From: Fretibacter sp964410285
Lineage (GTDB): Bacteria; Pseudomonadota; Alphaproteobacteria; Caulobacterales; Maricaulaceae
Length of the DNA: 64,000 nt
Reading direction: 5' to 3'
Assembly (NCBI GenBank): GCA_964410285.1
Contig: CAYPFR010000008.1
Span: 103,156-167,155 of the forward strand
Shown here: piece after piece, positions 25,470-33,593 of the stretch
Position numbering within the stretch: position 1 is the stretch's first letter
How the letters are laid out: each line of letters opens with the position of its first letter
Notes under the pieces: model-generated
Databases searched by the model: none
Seen by the model: the letters and a program-made list of their open reading frames with translations, nothing else
Told to the model about the DNA's origin: nothing
Made by a program: the position numbers and the translations under genes

Positions 25470-27077
25470 ATGAAATATCTTACGCTTACAGCCGCTGCTG
25501 CGGCGCTGCTTTTAGCCCCAACAACAGCCCATGCACAGCTTTTTGGCGGATTTGACAATAATACCCTGCTCGGCGGGGCCGTTGGCGCAGGTATTGGCGG
25601 CGCATTAGGGTCCAATCTAGCCGGATCAGGTAATCGCGACGAAGGCACAGCGATTGGCGCGGCCCTTGGCGGCCTTGCCGGCGCAGCCTACGGCAATCGC
25701 AACAGCCGCTACGGAGGAAATCCGTTTGCCGGCTCTTTCAACCCGGGTTTTACAGGCAATAGCCTTTTGGGCACAGTCGCCGGCGCCGGTATTGGCGGCG
25801 TGATCGGATCTAACCTTGCTGGGTCTGGCGTTCAACAAGAAGGAACAGCCATCGGCGCTCTCCTTGGCGGGCTTGCCGGTAATGCTCTTACCAGCGGCCG
25901 CTCTCGCTATGGCAATCGTGGTTTCGCAAACCCCGGATTTGCACCGGCCGGCCCCATTGGCTTTCCTCAGGGCGGCTTTGCCTCGGTGGGTTTCCCGCCA
26001 GCAGGCGTCGTGCCAGGCGGCTTTGGCCCTGCCTTCCCGCCCGCGCCATTTGCTGGCCCCATTGGCGTACCGCCGCTTGCCGGACCGCAGCTCGTTCCCG
26101 GCGGCTTTGTCACAACGGGTATTTTCCCCACGGTACGGCCCGCTCCAGCGCCTATTCGCGTCCTGCGCGCACCGGCTCCGCAAATCATAAAATACGCTGC
26201 ACCAGCACCTAAAATTCGCTATATCCACAATGTAAACTCTACTGTGACGCAAGACTACACCGGCAGCGATACTATCGTGCTGCGTAGCCCGCGAAAGCAA
26301 AAGACAATTATTGATCTGCGCGACAATACTGTCGTGAGCGGCGGACACACCCATAGCCACGCGCCCGCGCCGATCATTCGGACTCGCGTGATTTCCAGCC
26401 CTGCACCCGTATTTGTATCTGCGCCGGCGCCGGCTCCAGCGCCCGCATCAGGCAATGGCACGACTATGAACGCAGAGACAATTAACATTAACTATGGTGA
26501 TAATAGCCAAGTCGGCACGAGCGGTTCCGTGAACGGGTCTACATACGGCGGTTATGCGGGTGGATATTCTGGAGCTTATGCGCCAGTGAGTGCGCCCATT
26601 AGCCTTCCGGTGAGCCAGCCTGCCGCCCCGCTCTACACTGGTAGCAGCTATGCCACCAGCTACACTATTGGGTCAAATATCAGGTCAAACCGCTACGGCG
26701 ATGCCCCGATTGCAGAGCCAATTTCGGCCCCGATTTCAGCTCCGATTGCGGCGTCAATTGCGGCCCCGATCTATAGCGGCGGCAGCACTAATGATGTGAT
26801 GATCTCAAGCGGACAATCTTATACTGTCCCGTCTTCAGCCGAGCTTGCTGCGAGTTGCGCTGAAACCACATTTGGCTGCGCTGGCGGAAACGCGCAAATC
26901 CTCGCGCCAACGATTGCAGCGCCGACTGTGTATGCGCCGACCACCGACGTTTTTGAGGCCCCAGTGCATAACTCAGCTGGAGGCTATAAGGTCCACGGAT
27001 ATAGCTATTGCGATAGCGATAAGGTTTATAATAATGACGGCGCAGAGCTGTTAGGCGCAACGCCTTACTGCCGCTAG
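25470..27077 (+). CDS. Exported glycine-zipper protein 2 with two zipper units and Pro/Ala-rich body
   Basis: A 535-aa exported protein. The signal peptide is residues 1-24 (ending AHAQ). Two successive glycine-zipper units follow: LLGGAVGAGIGGALGSNLAG and, about 60 residues on, LLGTVAGAGIGGVIGSNLAG, each with a trailing EGTAIGA...GGLAG. Then comes a long low-complexity body rich in Gly, Pro, Ala and Phe, a basic patch (RSPRKQKTIIDLRDN), an alternating Ala-Pro-Ile run near 26,710-26,770, and a C-terminal region with several Cys (SCAETTFGC, YSYCDSDK, ATPYCR). ATG at 25470 has AGGA 6 nt upstream. Function is unknown; a cell-envelope structural or matrix role is inference. Confidence 0.82.
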   Translation: MKYLTLTAAAAALLLAPTTAHAQLFGGFDNNTLLGGAVGAGIGGALGSNLAGSGNRDEGTAIGAALGGLAGAAYGNRNSRYGGNPFAGSFNPGFTGNSLLGTVAGAGIGGVIGSNLAGSGVQQEGTAIGALLGGLAGNALTSGRSRYGNRGFANPGFAPAGPIGFPQGGFASVGFPPAGVVPGGFGPAFPPAPFAGPIGVPPLAGPQLVPGGFVTTGIFPTVRPAPAPIRVLRAPAPQIIKYAAPAPKIRYIHNVNSTVTQDYTGSDTIVLRSPRKQKTIIDLRDNTVVSGGHTHSHAPAPIIRTRVISSPAPVFVSAPAPAPAPASGNGTTMNAETININYGDNSQVGTSGSVNGSTYGGYAGGYSGAYAPVSAPISLPVSQPAAPLYTGSSYATSYTIGSNIRSNRYGDAPIAEPISAPISAPIAASIAAPIYSGGSTNDVMISSGQSYTVPSSAELAASCAETTFGCAGGNAQILAPTIAAPTVYAPTTDVFEAPVHNSAGGYKVHGYSYCDSDKVYNNDGAELLGATPYCR

Positions 27078-27086
27078 GCATTCATC

Positions 27087-27118
27087 GAAAAACGGTCTCT
27101 TCGGAGGCCGTTTTTTTT
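27087..27118 (+). terminator. Intrinsic terminator after glycine-zipper gene 2
   Basis: A hairpin AAAACGGTCTC - TTCG - GAGGCCGTTTT with a UUCG tetraloop runs straight into eight or more T residues, starting about 10 nt after the stop codon. It is a textbook Rho-independent terminator. Confidence 0.92.
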
Positions 27119-27228
27119 GGGCTAAAAAAATACAGGTGGAATTTTGCAAATTGCGCCGATTTCGGCCATAGTCTGCCGAGGTGTCAGGGACGGATGCCGC
27201 ATAACAAGAAACCTTTTAGGAGAATGAC

Positions 27229-27837
27229 ATGAAATTCAATCTTGGATTCACGGCCCTCGCCGCCGTCGCCATTATGGCCCTCCCAGCTACGGCCAGCGCC
27301 CACGGCAACGGATATCAACACACTCATCAAACCCACAGCGGCAACAATCAGGCTGTTGGCGGCTTGATCGGCGCAGTTGCCGGCGGTGTTTTAGGAAGCC
27401 AGCTCGCGGGTAACGGCGCGCGTACTGAAGGATCAGTTCTAGGCGCAGTCCTGGGCGGAGCTGCTGGTCTTGCGATCGCTGGAAATGGCAATCGGGGATA
27501 TAATGGCGGCGGGTATTACAACAGCGGCTATAACAACTACGGCACATCATACGGCACTGGCTATAGTTCAGGATACTCGGGCGGATATTACCGCACGCCA
27601 AGCCACAGCACATATTACAGCCGCCCCGTTTATAGCGGCAGCAGCTACTACAGCCGTCCTGTATATAGCGGCGGATATTATAGCCAGCCACGGATTAACG
27701 TCTCCATAGGTACGGGTTACGGCGGATTTGGAAGCTATAATCGCGGCTTTAGACGTGGTTATGGTCATCGCGGCTATAACTCTCGGGCATTCCATAATCG
27801 CCGGGGACATCGCTTCCACCGACGCGGCTATAAATAA
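27229..27837 (+). CDS. Exported glycine-zipper protein 3 with Tyr/Gly/Ser-rich tail
   Basis: A 202-aa exported protein. Residues 1-24 are the signal peptide (ending ASAHG); a short His-rich stretch follows; the glycine-zipper unit at about 43-84 (VGGLIGAVAGGVLGSQLAG, VLGAVLGGAAG) is nearly the same as in protein 1. The remaining 110 residues are low complexity: Tyr, Gly and Ser with the unit YYSRPVYSGSS repeated, then Arg/Gly/His at the end. ATG at 27229 has TTAGGAGA upstream. It is third in the tandem array. Such tails suggest envelope or matrix association, but no activity is known. Confidence 0.82.
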   Translation: MKFNLGFTALAAVAIMALPATASAHGNGYQHTHQTHSGNNQAVGGLIGAVAGGVLGSQLAGNGARTEGSVLGAVLGGAAGLAIAGNGNRGYNGGGYYNSGYNNYGTSYGTGYSSGYSGGYYRTPSHSTYYSRPVYSGSSYYSRPVYSGGYYSQPRINVSIGTGYGGFGSYNRGFRRGYGHRGYNSRAFHNRRGHRFHRRGYK

Positions 27838-27854
27838 GCGTTCACGACTCTCTT

Positions 27855-27885
27855 GAAACCGCCGCCTCTCGCGGCGGTTTTTTTA
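27855..27885 (+). terminator. Intrinsic terminator after glycine-zipper gene 3
   Basis: The hairpin AACCGCCGC - CTCTC - GCGGCGGTT is followed by a run of seven T residues, beginning 17 nt after the stop. Confidence 0.93.
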
Positions 27886-28007
27886 TGGGCGAAGCAAATT
27901 GCACAGAGCAATTTAACAATTAGCAAGCATAAAGTTAATGTATATGAACTGAATATGAACAATAATTTCAGCCTGCATTTAAACACATATTAAAGGACAT
28001 CCTTGCC

Positions 28008-28126
28008 TTTCCAAACCTGTAAGGGTTTGGAAAACCTAAGGTATCACTTCACCGTCGGGGGACGTAAAGTGATACGCCAAATCTGCAGTTTTTTGGCGTA
28101 ATGCCCGGCTCTCGAGCCGGGCATTA
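28008..28126. ncRNA. Candidate structured RNA: four consecutive hairpins
   Basis: A gene-free 379-bp gap holds four adjacent hairpins: H1 28008-28033 (TTTCCAAACC / GGTTTGGAAA, 10 bp); H2 28041-28075 (GTATCACTT / AAGTGATAC with an inner CGTC-GGGG-GACG stem); H3 28076-28097 (GCCAAA / TTTGGC); H4 28099-28126 (13-bp stem TAATGCCCGGCTC / GAGCCGGGCATTA). All stems are perfectly paired. The element lies between the terminator of glycine-zipper gene 3 and the convergent end of tlyA, so it belongs to no mRNA leader. No T tract follows H4 on either strand, so ends and strand are open. It does not look like tmRNA, SRP RNA, 6S or RNase P RNA. The remaining AT-rich part (27900-28000) may hold a promoter. 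Confidence 0.42.
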
Positions 28127-28216
28127 AACTTTAAAGGGTAAATATTTGGATGCCTTGGGCGCGCCGACCCGCGCAATGCGCTGGCTAACTCCCAAGCAAT
28201 CGGAGCGGAGCATTAG

Positions 28217-28951
28217 CTATTGCTTCACCGCGTAAAGCAAAAATTCCTGATTGCCGCGTCCGCCGCGGCTGCCCCCCTTTACAGGAGACTTGCCCGTAGC
28301 TTCGACGTGCCACCCCTGTGCGCTAACCCATGCGGAAACATCCGAAACCGCCTGCAAGCCGCTCAGCTCGGAGGTCACAATGCCGCCTTTCCCAACCCCC
28401 GCTTTGCCGACTTCAAATTGTGGTTTTATGAGGGTAATGAGCTCCGCCCCCGCTGCCGGTATTGTTAGTGCTGCCCCCAGCAATTTAGACAGGGAAATAA
28501 AGCTGGCATCGCAAACAATCATCTCGGGCAAGGGACACAACATATCAGCCGTAAGGTCACGTGCATCCGTTTGCTCCATCATGCTGACATCTGTCCGGCC
28601 CCGCAAGCTTTTATGAAGTTGCCCCTGCCCCACATCCACAGCGTAAACGTGGCGCGCCCCACCGCGCAGCAGCACATCGGTAAAGCCGCCCGTGCTCGCG
28701 CCAATATCAAGGCAGATTTTTCCGCGCGGCTCCGCGCCAAATATCTTCAGCGCATGGGCCAACTTCAGCCCCCCGCGCGAGACATAGGGATGGGCGGCCT
28801 TCGCCGTTACCTCAGCGTCCCCACTGATGCGAAATCCCGGCTTGATGACGCGCTGGCCCGCGACATGTACGCGGCCGGATTTTATCGCCTCTTGGGCGCG
28901 GGTTCGAGTCTCGAAATGGCCATGCGCAACCAGATATTGATCAAGGCGCAT
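28217..28951 (-). CDS. tlyA: TlyA family rRNA (cytidine-2'-O)-methyltransferase
   Basis: TlyA-type enzymes 2'-O-methylate cytidines in rRNA. The 244-aa protein has an S4 RNA-binding domain at 1-60 (MRLDQYLVAHGHFETRTRAQ) and an FtsJ-like methyltransferase domain with SAM motif LDIGASTGGF (81-90) and DVGQGQLH. A second region, KPQFEVGKAGVGKGG, is also family-typical. Older literature calls the family hemolysin A. It is the last gene of xseB-ispA-dxs-tlyA, 8 nt after the dxs stop. Confidence 0.93.
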   Translation of the reverse strand: MRLDQYLVAHGHFETRTRAQEAIKSGRVHVAGQRVIKPGFRISGDAEVTAKAAHPYVSRGGLKLAHALKIFGAEPRGKICLDIGASTGGFTDVLLRGGARHVYAVDVGQGQLHKSLRGRTDVSMMEQTDARDLTADMLCPLPEMIVCDASFISLSKLLGAALTIPAAGAELITLIKPQFEVGKAGVGKGGIVTSELSGLQAVSDVSAWVSAQGWHVEATGKSPVKGGSRGGRGNQEFLLYAVKQ

Positions 28952-28959
28952 GGAGAGAT

Positions 28960-30870
28960 TTAAGCCAGTATAGCGCGGCTCGCTTGATCGCGGCCAATCA
29001 CGCTAAAGACCTTCTCAACGATGCTGTCAGCGTCAAGCCCTGCCTGTTTATACATATTTTGCGGCGTATCCTGATCAATATATATATCAGGAAGCGTCAT
29101 GGTCCGCACCTTTAAACCGTGATCCAATCGTCCGCGCTCGGCAAGGCTATGAAGCACCATAGCGCCAAATCCGCCAACAGAGCCCTCTTCAATTGTAATT
29201 AAGACCTCGTGTTCATCGGCAAGGCGTTCTATGAGCTGACGATCAAGCGGTTTAGCAAAACGGGCATCCGCCACCGTCGTTGACAGACCCAAAGTCTCGA
29301 GCTGATCGGCCGCCGTCATACACTCGCCAAGCCGCGTCCCATAAGAGAGTAGCGCGATGCGGGTACCTTCGCGCATGATGCGTCCCTTACCAATTTCAAG
29401 CACTTGCCCCTCTTCGGGGATCGCAATGCCTGTCCCCTCACCGCGCGGATAGCGCAGCGCAATCGGGCCGCTATCATGGGCGACGGCAGTGGCGACCATA
29501 TGAGTCAGCTCAGCTTCATCCGCCGCTGCCATAAGGACAAAATTGGGCAAGCACGCCAGATAGGCAATATCAAAGGCTCCGGCATGAGTTGGTCCATCTG
29601 CCCCGACAAGGCCCGCGCGGTCCATCGCAAACCGCACCGGTAAATTCTGAATAGCCACATCATGAACAACTTGGTCATAGCCGCGCTGCAAAAAGGTCGA
29701 GTAGATCGTGCAAAAAGGCTTGAAGCCATCAGCCGCAAGGCCAGCGGCAAATGTCACCGCGTGCTGCTCTGCGATTCCGACATCAAACATGCGCTCAGGG
29801 AAGGCTTCTCCAAAGGCTTTCATTCCGGTGCCGCCGGGCATAGCCGCTGTAATGCCAACAATTTTTTCATCCTTTTGCGCCTGCTTAATCAGGCTATCTG
29901 CATAGACTTTGGTATAGCTTGGAGCGTTGGGGGTTGATTTGCTTTGCACGCCGGTCACGACATTAAACTTAGACACGCCGTGATATTTATCGGCTGAATT
30001 TTCGGCGGGGGCGTAGCCTTTGCCCTTTTGGGTGACAACATGCACTAGCACGGGCCCGTCTTTCATGTTTTTGACATTCTCAAGTACTGGTATAAGCGCA
30101 TCAAGATCATGACCATCCACGGGGCCGACGTAGAAAAAGCCAAGCTCTTCGAACCATGTGCCGCCCGTAAACATGCCGCGCGTGTATTCTTCCGTCTTTT
30201 TAGCAGTTGATTTAATCGGGCGCGGGGCATCTCTGACCATAGACTTGGCCATACCGCGCAGCGCCTGGTAACCACTGGAGCTTACGGTACGAGAAAGCAG
30301 ATGGCTCATCGCGCCCACAGGCGGCGCAATCGACATATCATTATCATTGAGGATAACAATCTGACGGCTGTCGGTCGCCCCAGCATTATTCATCGCTTCA
30401 TACGCCATGCCCGCCGTTATCGAGCCATCGCCAATCACGGATATCACGTGGCCCTCGCGCCCATCAAGGTCGCGTGCCGTCGCAAACCCCATGCCGGCCG
30501 AAATTGAGGTTGAGCTGTGGGCTGCGCCAAAAGGGTCATACTCACTCTCGGCGCGCTTGGTAAAACCTGATAACCCGCCGCCTTGGCGAATAGTGCGGAT
30601 GCGTTCGCGCCGCCCCGTTAGGACCTTATGCGGGTAACATTGATGGCCCACGTCCCAAATCAGCTTATCTGAGGGCGTATCAAAAAGATGATGAATAGCG
30701 ACCGTTAGCTCAACCACGCCGAGGCCTGCGCCCAAATGCCCGCCCGTAACAGACACGGCGTCAATCACCTCTGCGCGCAGTTCATCCGCAAGCTGCTTGA
30801 GGTCCTCGCGGCTCAGCGACTTCATATCAGCAGGCGTTTGGACCGTATCGAGTAGGGGGGTCTTTAACAT
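28960..30870 (-). CDS. dxs: 1-deoxy-D-xylulose-5-phosphate synthase
   Basis: Dxs condenses pyruvate and glyceraldehyde 3-phosphate with thiamine diphosphate, the first step of the MEP isoprenoid pathway. From the ATG at 30870 the protein is 636 aa. Visible marks are DVGHQCYPHKVLTGR, the ThDP motif GDGSITAGMAYEAMNNAG, DRAGLVGADGPTHAG, and the C-terminal transketolase domain. An in-frame GTG at 30897 directly abuts the ispA stop and would add nine residues (MGTEKDEFK); homologues begin close to the ATG. It is cotranscribed with ispA, which uses products of this pathway. Confidence 0.96.
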   Translation of the reverse strand: MLKTPLLDTVQTPADMKSLSREDLKQLADELRAEVIDAVSVTGGHLGAGLGVVELTVAIHHLFDTPSDKLIWDVGHQCYPHKVLTGRRERIRTIRQGGGLSGFTKRAESEYDPFGAAHSSTSISAGMGFATARDLDGREGHVISVIGDGSITAGMAYEAMNNAGATDSRQIVILNDNDMSIAPPVGAMSHLLSRTVSSSGYQALRGMAKSMVRDAPRPIKSTAKKTEEYTRGMFTGGTWFEELGFFYVGPVDGHDLDALIPVLENVKNMKDGPVLVHVVTQKGKGYAPAENSADKYHGVSKFNVVTGVQSKSTPNAPSYTKVYADSLIKQAQKDEKIVGITAAMPGGTGMKAFGEAFPERMFDVGIAEQHAVTFAAGLAADGFKPFCTIYSTFLQRGYDQVVHDVAIQNLPVRFAMDRAGLVGADGPTHAGAFDIAYLACLPNFVLMAAADEAELTHMVATAVAHDSGPIALRYPRGEGTGIAIPEEGQVLEIGKGRIMREGTRIALLSYGTRLGECMTAADQLETLGLSTTVADARFAKPLDRQLIERLADEHEVLITIEEGSVGGFGAMVLHSLAERGRLDHGLKVRTMTLPDIYIDQDTPQNMYKQAGLDADSIVEKVFSVIGRDQASRAILA

Positions 30871-30897
30871 CTTAAACTCGTCTTTCTCCGTGCCCAC

Positions 30898-31788
30898 TTA
30901 ATGAGCCCTGTTTAGCACAAAATCTACGGTTTGGCATAAAATCTCTGCGTCATTTCCGTAGGGCGCGAGACGCGATTTCGCCCGCTCTCCCAACTTTGCC
31001 GCCTTGTCTCTCGCAGCTTCGAGGCCCAAAATTGACACAAAGGTGGCTTTATCAAGGTCAGCATCCTTACCGACCGCCTTGCCAACCAAAGCGGCATCGC
31101 CTTCAACGTCTAAAATATCGTCCTTGATTTGGAAACACAGCCCGAGATCACGGGCGAAATCGCGCAGCCGAGCCGTGTCATCTTCGCGCGCCCCGCCAAG
31201 CTGCGCGCCAGCCGCGCAGGCAAATTCGATCAACGCCCCCGTCTTCAGGCTCTGGAGCTGGGTAATAAGCGCTTCATCTCGGCTCGTCTCTGCGGCGCGA
31301 ATATCAATCACTTGCCCGCCGATCATGCCGCAAACCCCGCCCGCCTTTGCAAGCTCGGAGACAAGGCCCAGCGCCGTTTTCGGAGAGGCCGCACAGCCGG
31401 CCATGAGTTCAAACGACAGAGTAAGTAGCGCGTCCCCCGCCAGCACCGCCGTCGCCTCGTCAAAGGCAATATGCACGGTCGGCTTCCCTCTGCGCACGTC
31501 ATCATCATCCATGGCAGGCAGATCATCATGGATCAGGGAGTAAACATGCAAACATTCCAGCGCCGTCGCCGCTTTCCATACGCCGTCCCAAATGCCTGCA
31601 TTATCGGACGCAAATAGCCGCGCGCTTTGAACAATCAAAAAGGGACGCAGCCGTTTTCCGCCGCCCATAGCGGCGTATCGCATGGCTTCGCATAACCCGG
31701 CGCGCGGTCCGTCCTCGCGCGGCAATAGCTTATCCAGCTCTAGCTCAAGCCGGGCGGCTGTCTTGGAAAGTTCGGCTTTAAACTCCAC
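30898..31788 (-). CDS. ispA: Farnesyl diphosphate synthase (polyprenyl synthetase)
   Basis: IspA builds geranyl and farnesyl diphosphate from DMAPP and IPP. The 296-aa protein has the first Asp-rich motif HDDLPAMDDDD (D88, D89, D94) and the second IKDDILDVEG near residue 225-235, plus GGGKRLRP at 42-49. It sits 2 nt after xseB and is followed without a gap by dxs, giving a typical alphaproteobacterial xseB-ispA-dxs operon. Confidence 0.95.
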   Translation of the reverse strand: MEFKAELSKTAARLELELDKLLPREDGPRAGLCEAMRYAAMGGGKRLRPFLIVQSARLFASDNAGIWDGVWKAATALECLHVYSLIHDDLPAMDDDDVRRGKPTVHIAFDEATAVLAGDALLTLSFELMAGCAASPKTALGLVSELAKAGGVCGMIGGQVIDIRAAETSRDEALITQLQSLKTGALIEFACAAGAQLGGAREDDTARLRDFARDLGLCFQIKDDILDVEGDAALVGKAVGKDADLDKATFVSILGLEAARDKAAKLGERAKSRLAPYGNDAEILCQTVDFVLNRAH

Positions 31789-31790
31789 GC

Positions 31791-32027
31791 TTAGCCATCA
31801 AAAGGCGCCGTGCCCGCGTCGCCATTCGGTCCAATAACAATCTTTTCGACCTTTAGCTGAGCGTCTTTAAGCTTGGTTTCACAATGAGCTTTCAAGGCGG
31901 CGCCGCGCTGATAAATTGTGATACTTTCTTCAAGCGGAGCGTCGCCTCGCTCTAGCTTCTCGACAATACTCTCAAGCTCCTCCAGAGCTTTTTCAAAGCT
32001 CAGATCCTTAATGTTCGTATCAGCCAT
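31791..32027 (-). CDS. xseB: Exodeoxyribonuclease VII small subunit
   Basis: XseB is the small subunit of exonuclease VII, which degrades single-stranded DNA. The 78-aa protein has the family core LSFEKALEELESIVEKLERG and ESITIYQRGAALKAHCETKL. It heads the xseB-ispA-dxs-tlyA operon. The large subunit gene xseA is not in the window. Confidence 0.93.
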   Translation of the reverse strand: MADTNIKDLSFEKALEELESIVEKLERGDAPLEESITIYQRGAALKAHCETKLKDAQLKVEKIVIGPNGDAGTAPFDG

Positions 32028-32096
32028 GTCCTACCTATAATCTGCCGCATGATTCTGCATTTGTCTTACGCGTTTTACAGGCAAAAGGCCAAGCGA

Positions 32097-32504
32097 TTAG
32101 TCCCAATCCCGCCGCCTTAATGTCAGGATAACCTCGCCGTTCTCCCCCAAGAGCGTAAGCCGTAAATGGGTCGCATCAATCGCGCGCGCCGATTGCAGGG
32201 CAGACATAAAGGCGTGCTCGCTTTTCATATCAGCGCAGGCCATACGTGTTGAGGCAAGCGGCCCAAACCGCAAGGCCTTGCCTTCAAGCTCATAACTGCC
32301 AAAAAATCGATTGCAGCCGCCGTGCCCCATAACTTCACCTGCGCTTTTAAAGGCAATAAATTGCCGTGAATCAGGCGCGCCCTCCGGCCCCCACTCAGAA
32401 CCCGCGAGCGTCGCCAGCGGCGTTTGCGCTCTGGCCTGTTTCACCGCTTTGGCGCAAGCCGATAGCGCAAGAGCCGCCAGAAAAAGTGGGAGAGGACGCA
32501 GCAA
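32097..32504 (-). CDS. META-domain lipoprotein (HslJ-like)
   Basis: A 135-aa lipoprotein: signal peptide with lipobox LSAC (C17), then one META domain. The domain signature is GHGGCNRFFGSYEL followed by FGPLASTRMACADM, matching HslJ and related heat-shock or stress lipoproteins of unknown mechanism. It is 3 nt downstream of the TIGR02301 gene, so the two are cotranscribed. Confidence 0.88.
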   Translation of the reverse strand: MLRPLPLFLAALALSACAKAVKQARAQTPLATLAGSEWGPEGAPDSRQFIAFKSAGEVMGHGGCNRFFGSYELEGKALRFGPLASTRMACADMKSEHAFMSALQSARAIDATHLRLTLLGENGEVILTLRRRDWD

Positions 32505-32507
32505 GGC

Positions 32508-33011
32508 CTAGCGTTCCCTGTAAGGGTCACCAAGCATGACGGCGATACTGCGCGCATTCTCTGAGAGGGCCGCTGCGTCAATTGAGACATCTTTGGAGCA
32601 GGCAGAAAACCGCTCTTTTTCTTCAAAATATCCGGCGTTAAACGCGCGAATGAGTTGACGGCGGCGAGCCTGATCGCTTGGCGCTTCAATATCCATCATC
32701 GCCGAGGTCTGCTCGCGCCACGTCTGATCATCCAGCCCAAAACAAAGCGTGCGCAAATAATGCAATTGCCCCAAATTTTTCGACAAAGCTTCGACCAGAT
32801 TACTCATTGTTACCATGTCATTTTCAACGCGCTTTTCTGCCGCCTCGCGCGCCTGAGCGGCTGCGGCGCGTTCAGCGCGCTCACGCTCGCGCGTCGTTTG
32901 GGCCTCTTGGGCCGCGACAGGCAAGGCCGTAAACACCCAAAGCCCCGAAAGACCCGAAAGACCAAGAGCGCCAAAGGCAGCCAATCGCGTTATAGAAAGA
33001 GCCGATTTCAT
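32508..33011 (-). CDS. TIGR02301-type exported protein
   Basis: A 167-aa protein with a signal peptide (residues 1-34, ending PVAAQ), an Arg/Glu/Ala-rich helical stretch (TTRERERAERAAAAQ), then a helical domain with LGQLHYLRTLCFG and RRRQLIRAFNAGYFEEKERF. This matches the alphaproteobacterial TIGR02301 family, periplasmic and of unknown role. The two Cys residues (in TLCFG and SACSKD) are conserved in the family pattern as I recall it. It is encoded just after the NUDIX gene and before the META lipoprotein. Confidence 0.8.
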   Translation of the reverse strand: MKSALSITRLAAFGALGLSGLSGLWVFTALPVAAQEAQTTRERERAERAAAAQAREAAEKRVENDMVTMSNLVEALSKNLGQLHYLRTLCFGLDDQTWREQTSAMMDIEAPSDQARRRQLIRAFNAGYFEEKERFSACSKDVSIDAAALSENARSIAVMLGDPYRER

Positions 33012-33059
33012 CGCCTGATAATACGCCTTTCGCGCCGGAGTTAAACCGCTTTATTCAGT

Positions 33060-33512
33060 CTATTTCTTTTGGATTGACCTTGCCGCGCGCGCAGCCGCAA
33101 TGACCTCGCGGGTTTTGGGCCACATTTTCAGCCCGGCCAGCGCCTGCCGCCCGATAAATTCGGCCCGCGCGGCATCATCGCCAGCGCGCGGTTCCCCGCT
33201 TACCCATTCGGCTGCGTAGTCATGAAGACGGTAGAATTTGCCCTCAAATTGCGCCAATATAACATCGATTTTGCCGCCAAGGACAGCGCGCACGCCGGTC
33301 TCTTCAAATAGCTCGCGCAGAGCCGCCCTCGCCTGAGTCTCTCCGGCCTCTATGCGCCCGCCCGGAATGGACCATTCCCCTTTTCGCGGCGCGGTCCCGC
33401 GCTCGATCAGCAGCACCTCCTCCCCGCGAAAACAAATTACGCCCACGCAATCTATTGCGTCTTTGGCCATAAGCGCGCCTTGTGATTGTTCAGGTATCTC
33501 TGCCATATTCAC
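33060..33512 (-). CDS. NUDIX hydrolase
   Basis: A 150-aa NUDIX hydrolase that would cleave a nucleoside diphosphate linked to another moiety. The full NUDIX box GX5EX7REUXEEXGU is present at residues 52-74 (GRIEAGETQARAALRELFEETGV is its core). The substrate is not evident; size fits ADP-ribose or mutagenic-nucleotide cleaning enzymes. An internal ATG at 33470 (MAKDAIDCVGV) is also possible and would match many homologues. The gene precedes the TIGR02301 gene by 48 bp on the same strand. Confidence 0.9.
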   Translation of the reverse strand: MNMAEIPEQSQGALMAKDAIDCVGVICFRGEEVLLIERGTAPRKGEWSIPGGRIEAGETQARAALRELFEETGVRAVLGGKIDVILAQFEGKFYRLHDYAAEWVSGEPRAGDDAARAEFIGRQALAGLKMWPKTREVIAAARAARSIQKK

Positions 33513-33593
33513 AGCCTTTTGACTGATGTATTTTTTGAGGCGATAAGGGGCTTATCCCTACCCCCATTTTCCTGTCCGTGATAGACATATCCT

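Noticed and set aside
25626..26360. Minus-strand open frame of 244 codons in glycine-zipper gene 2
   Set aside because: It results from the low-complexity Gly/Ala/Pro codons of the real gene; it has no ribosome site and random-looking sequence.
26700..26775. Short direct repeats that might suggest a small repeat array or CRISPR
   Set aside because: They are in frame and encode an alternating Ala-Pro-Ile run in glycine-zipper protein 2; there are no unique spacers of constant length.
28890..28925. GGGTTCGAGTC string resembling a tRNA T-arm
   Set aside because: It is inside the tlyA coding region and no acceptor, D or anticodon arms can be folded around it.
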